From JAJTZA01 sp041744075 (GTDB lineage Bacteria; Verrucomicrobiota; Verrucomicrobiia; Chthoniobacterales; Terrimicrobiaceae): 6,593 nucleotides of DNA. A program made the position numbers and the translations under genes. A model generated the notes under the pieces. That model did no database searches. It had not been told where the DNA came from and worked only from the letters and a program-made list of their open reading frames with translations. This document shows, in pieces, positions 5,014 through 6,593 of this stretch (the first letter of the stretch is position 1; each line of letters starts with the position of its first letter). The DNA lies in NCBI GenBank assembly GCA_041744075.1, contig JBGTLQ010000354.1:1-6593 (forward strand), given 5' to 3'.

Positions 5014-6273
5014 ATGATCCGATTCCTTCTCCTGCTTGCCGTAAGTTTTTCGACCGCTCACGCAACAAACGTTATTTTTATCCACCCCGATGGAGCAGGT
5101 GTCGCCCACTGGCAGGCGGCAAGATTTTTGAAAACCGGGCCGGATGGCGAGTTGAATTGGGACCGCCTGCCTGAGATTGCCATCTATCGTGGGCACATGA
5201 AAAACAACCTAACCGCCACGTCCAATGGTGGGGCCACCGTTCACGCTTACGGGGTCAAAGTGCCGGCAAATGCTTTTGGAAGTGATGGCGTGAGCGCAAA
5301 CCCTCCGGTCTCCGCTGGCGGAAAATCAGAAAGCATCATGATCGAGGCCAAAAAGGCTGGTTATCGTGTGGGAGTGATCAATTCGGGAAGTATCATCGAA
5401 CCGGGCACAGCCTGCTTTTTATCCAGCGTGAAGTCTCGCCGAGAATACGAGGAAATCACAAGCCAGGTGGTGGCATCGGGGGCGGATACCATTTTATCCG
5501 GTGGCGAAGAGTGGATGCTTCCCGAGGGCCAAGACGGCTTCCATGGGCCAGGAAAACGAACCGACAAACGCAACCTTATTGATGAGGCAAAAAAGGCCGG
5601 GTATGTGGTCGTTTTCGACAAGGACCAGTTGGCAGCCGTTCCCAAGGACACAAAAAAGCTGCTTGGCGTTTTTGCGTCAGGTCACACCTTCAACGATCAG
5701 ACGGAAGAGTTTTTGGCCGCAGCCGTCAAACCCACCTACCAGCCTCAAGCTCCCACCCTTGGTGAAATGACATCAAAAGCCTTGGAGATCTTCTCGGATG
5801 ACAAGTTTTTTCTGGTTGTCGAGGAAGAGGGCACTGACAACTTTGGCAATTATAATAATGCCCAAGGCACCCTGGATGCCCTGCTGCGAGCTGACGAAGC
5901 CTTTGACGTTGCGTTGAAGTTTGTCGCCAAACACCCGGACACCTTCCTCCTCACCACCGCAGACAGCGAGGCAGGCGGAATGGACGTCATCGGCATTAAC
6001 CCCGAATCCAAGGAGCATCTCGCGTTGGTCAAAAACGCCAGAGATCGCAATGGCGCTCCCTATGACAATGTCAAAGGAGAGCCGTTTGTGAGTGCCCCTG
6101 ACAAGGAAGGCATCAAACACCCCTTTGTCATCGCCTGGAACACCTTCAATGACAGTTCTGGCGGCATCGTGATCCGGGCCACAGGCAAAGGCGCAGAAAA
6201 AGTCAAAGGCACCATGGACAACACCGATGTCTATCGCCTGATGCGCGAAGCCATGTTTGCACCCTCGGAATAA
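5014..6273 (+). CDS. Exported alkaline phosphatase superfamily protein with altered metal ligands
   Basis: From ATG 5014 the product is 419 aa with a signal peptide (MIRFLLLLAVSFSTAHA, cleavage near residue 17); a TTG at 4984 would only add an unconserved head. The mature protein opens with TNVIFIHPDGAG (18-29), carrying the first metal Asp26 (E. coli PhoA D51). The nucleophile Ser70 lies in TATSNGGATVHAYGVK (67-82), matching the PhoA TDSAASATA...GVK region. VGVINSGSI (119-127) matches the Mg-site strand. VVEEEGTDNFGN (268-279) holds Glu270 and Asp275 (E322 and D327), and TTADSEAGG (314-322) holds Asp317 (D369). GTMDNTDVYRLM (399-410) is the usual C-terminal block. The three Zn-binding His of PhoA (331, 370, 412) align to Asn279, Ser318 and Asp380. 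It should be a periplasmic or secreted phosphohydrolase-type enzyme, but metal and substrate are uncertain. It is somewhat shorter than E. coli PhoA (471 aa). Confidence 0.9.
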   Translation: MIRFLLLLAVSFSTAHATNVIFIHPDGAGVAHWQAARFLKTGPDGELNWDRLPEIAIYRGHMKNNLTATSNGGATVHAYGVKVPANAFGSDGVSANPPVSAGGKSESIMIEAKKAGYRVGVINSGSIIEPGTACFLSSVKSRREYEEITSQVVASGADTILSGGEEWMLPEGQDGFHGPGKRTDKRNLIDEAKKAGYVVVFDKDQLAAVPKDTKKLLGVFASGHTFNDQTEEFLAAAVKPTYQPQAPTLGEMTSKALEIFSDDKFFLVVEEEGTDNFGNYNNAQGTLDALLRADEAFDVALKFVAKHPDTFLLTTADSEAGGMDVIGINPESKEHLALVKNARDRNGAPYDNVKGEPFVSAPDKEGIKHPFVIAWNTFNDSSGGIVIRATGKGAEKVKGTMDNTDVYRLMREAMFAPSE

Positions 6274-6593
6274 TCGGAAGCAATCCAGCCTGTTGGGTCC
6301 CCGATGGCTTGAGAGCCCATATTCATCCGCGCACGTGGACTTCTATTCGGGCTAGAGCATCTGCAGACCCTGCTCGAAATCCTATGGGGCAAAAGCGATC
6401 AGACCCGCAACAAACGCCTCAGGCGCTACTGGAAAAACCAACGGATCGTGGCATGACCACTTTGGAGGATAAGGATCGGCTCCTTTGGGAACTCCTTGTC
6501 CCCTTCGGAGCGTTCCGCGTTACTATCGCCTTCCACCCATGCCTCCTTCAACCGAAACTGCGCGGCACCGCCTCCCCCGCAGGAGGGTTTGGC
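6274..6593. other. Right-end stretch with ambiguous open frames on both strands
   Basis: No gene can be named. On the plus strand a frame without a start codon runs from 6314 to TGA 6454-6456 (end RNKRLRRYWKNQRIVA). It overlaps, in the ATGA manner, an ATG at 6453 that opens 47 codons to the window edge (start MTTLEDKDRLLWELLVPFG). On the minus strand 55 codons are open from the edge at 6593 to TAG 6428-6426 (end PILILQSGHATIRWFFQ), so the two strands compete for the same bases. Weak pairings follow the phosphatase stop: ATCGG 6273-6277 with CCGAT 6301-6305, and ATGGCT 6304-6309 with AGCCCAT 6314-6320. Neither has a T-run. Confidence 0.3.

Noticed and set aside
5361..6120. Minus-strand open frames (up to 115 codons) and a plus-strand shadow inside the phosphatase gene.
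   Set aside because: They overlap a gene with continuous family motifs and have no support of their own.
129..6356. A shared 12-mer TATTCGGGCTAG near both window ends and a shared GCCCATATTC (289-298 and 6315-6324).
   Set aside because: About one 12-base match is expected by chance in a window this size, and the flanks do not align, so they are not flanking repeats of an element.
1..6593. CRISPR arrays, tRNA or rRNA genes, complete insertion sequences.
   Set aside because: No regularly spaced repeats, cloverleaf structures, rRNA signatures or transposase with terminal repeats were found by reading both strands.

Overview
The window reads as chromosomal DNA from a Gram-negative bacterium with an outer membrane, most likely a member of the Verrucomicrobiota/PVC group. 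This is inferred from the combination of a PEP-CTERM sorting tail (VPEPST, hydrophobic segment, Arg cluster), a GHL10/DUF187 glycosyl hydrolase, a TolQ-TolR type proton motor, and genes that mostly lack strong Shine-Dalgarno sites. No rRNA, tRNA, CRISPR array or complete insertion sequence was found.

Layout. Positions 1-300 hold no convincing gene, but there is a long, branched inverted repeat followed by a T-run (39-113), which is probably the terminator of a gene ending just off or at the left edge. Positions 269-610 (+) are the C-terminal part of a PEP-CTERM exported protein that lacks its N-terminus. Positions 611-900 are a gene-poor stretch with a hairpin and a doubtful minus-strand reading frame. 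A minus-strand operon follows, read right to left: tolQ-like (3306-2557), tolR-like (2552-2124) and a GHL10/DigH-like glycosyl hydrolase (2037-901). It starts from a good sigma-70-like promoter at 3439-3412. Back to back with it is a second promoter (3453-3481, +) that drives a secreted LolA-like protein of unknown function (3491-4315) and, one base later, a GGQ-type release-factor-like ribosome-rescue protein (4317-4703). Positions 4704-5013 hold a doubtful small signal-peptide ORF and a palindromic dispersed repeat. An exported alkaline-phosphatase-superfamily enzyme follows (5014-6273). The right end (6274-6593) is ambiguous: start-less or edge-truncated open frames lie on both strands and no family is recognisable.

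How the genes may work together. The three minus-strand genes form a plausible envelope-division module. In E. coli the Tol-Pal motor is needed for septal peptidoglycan processing, and the GHL10 enzyme DigH (YddW) cleaves denuded glycan strands; here a GHL10 enzyme sits directly behind the motor genes. The divergent LolA-like gene is also an envelope gene. The alkaline phosphatase homologue keeps the nucleophile and the aspartates, but all three metal-binding histidines appear to be replaced by Asn, Ser and Asp. That makes it the most unusual protein in the window.
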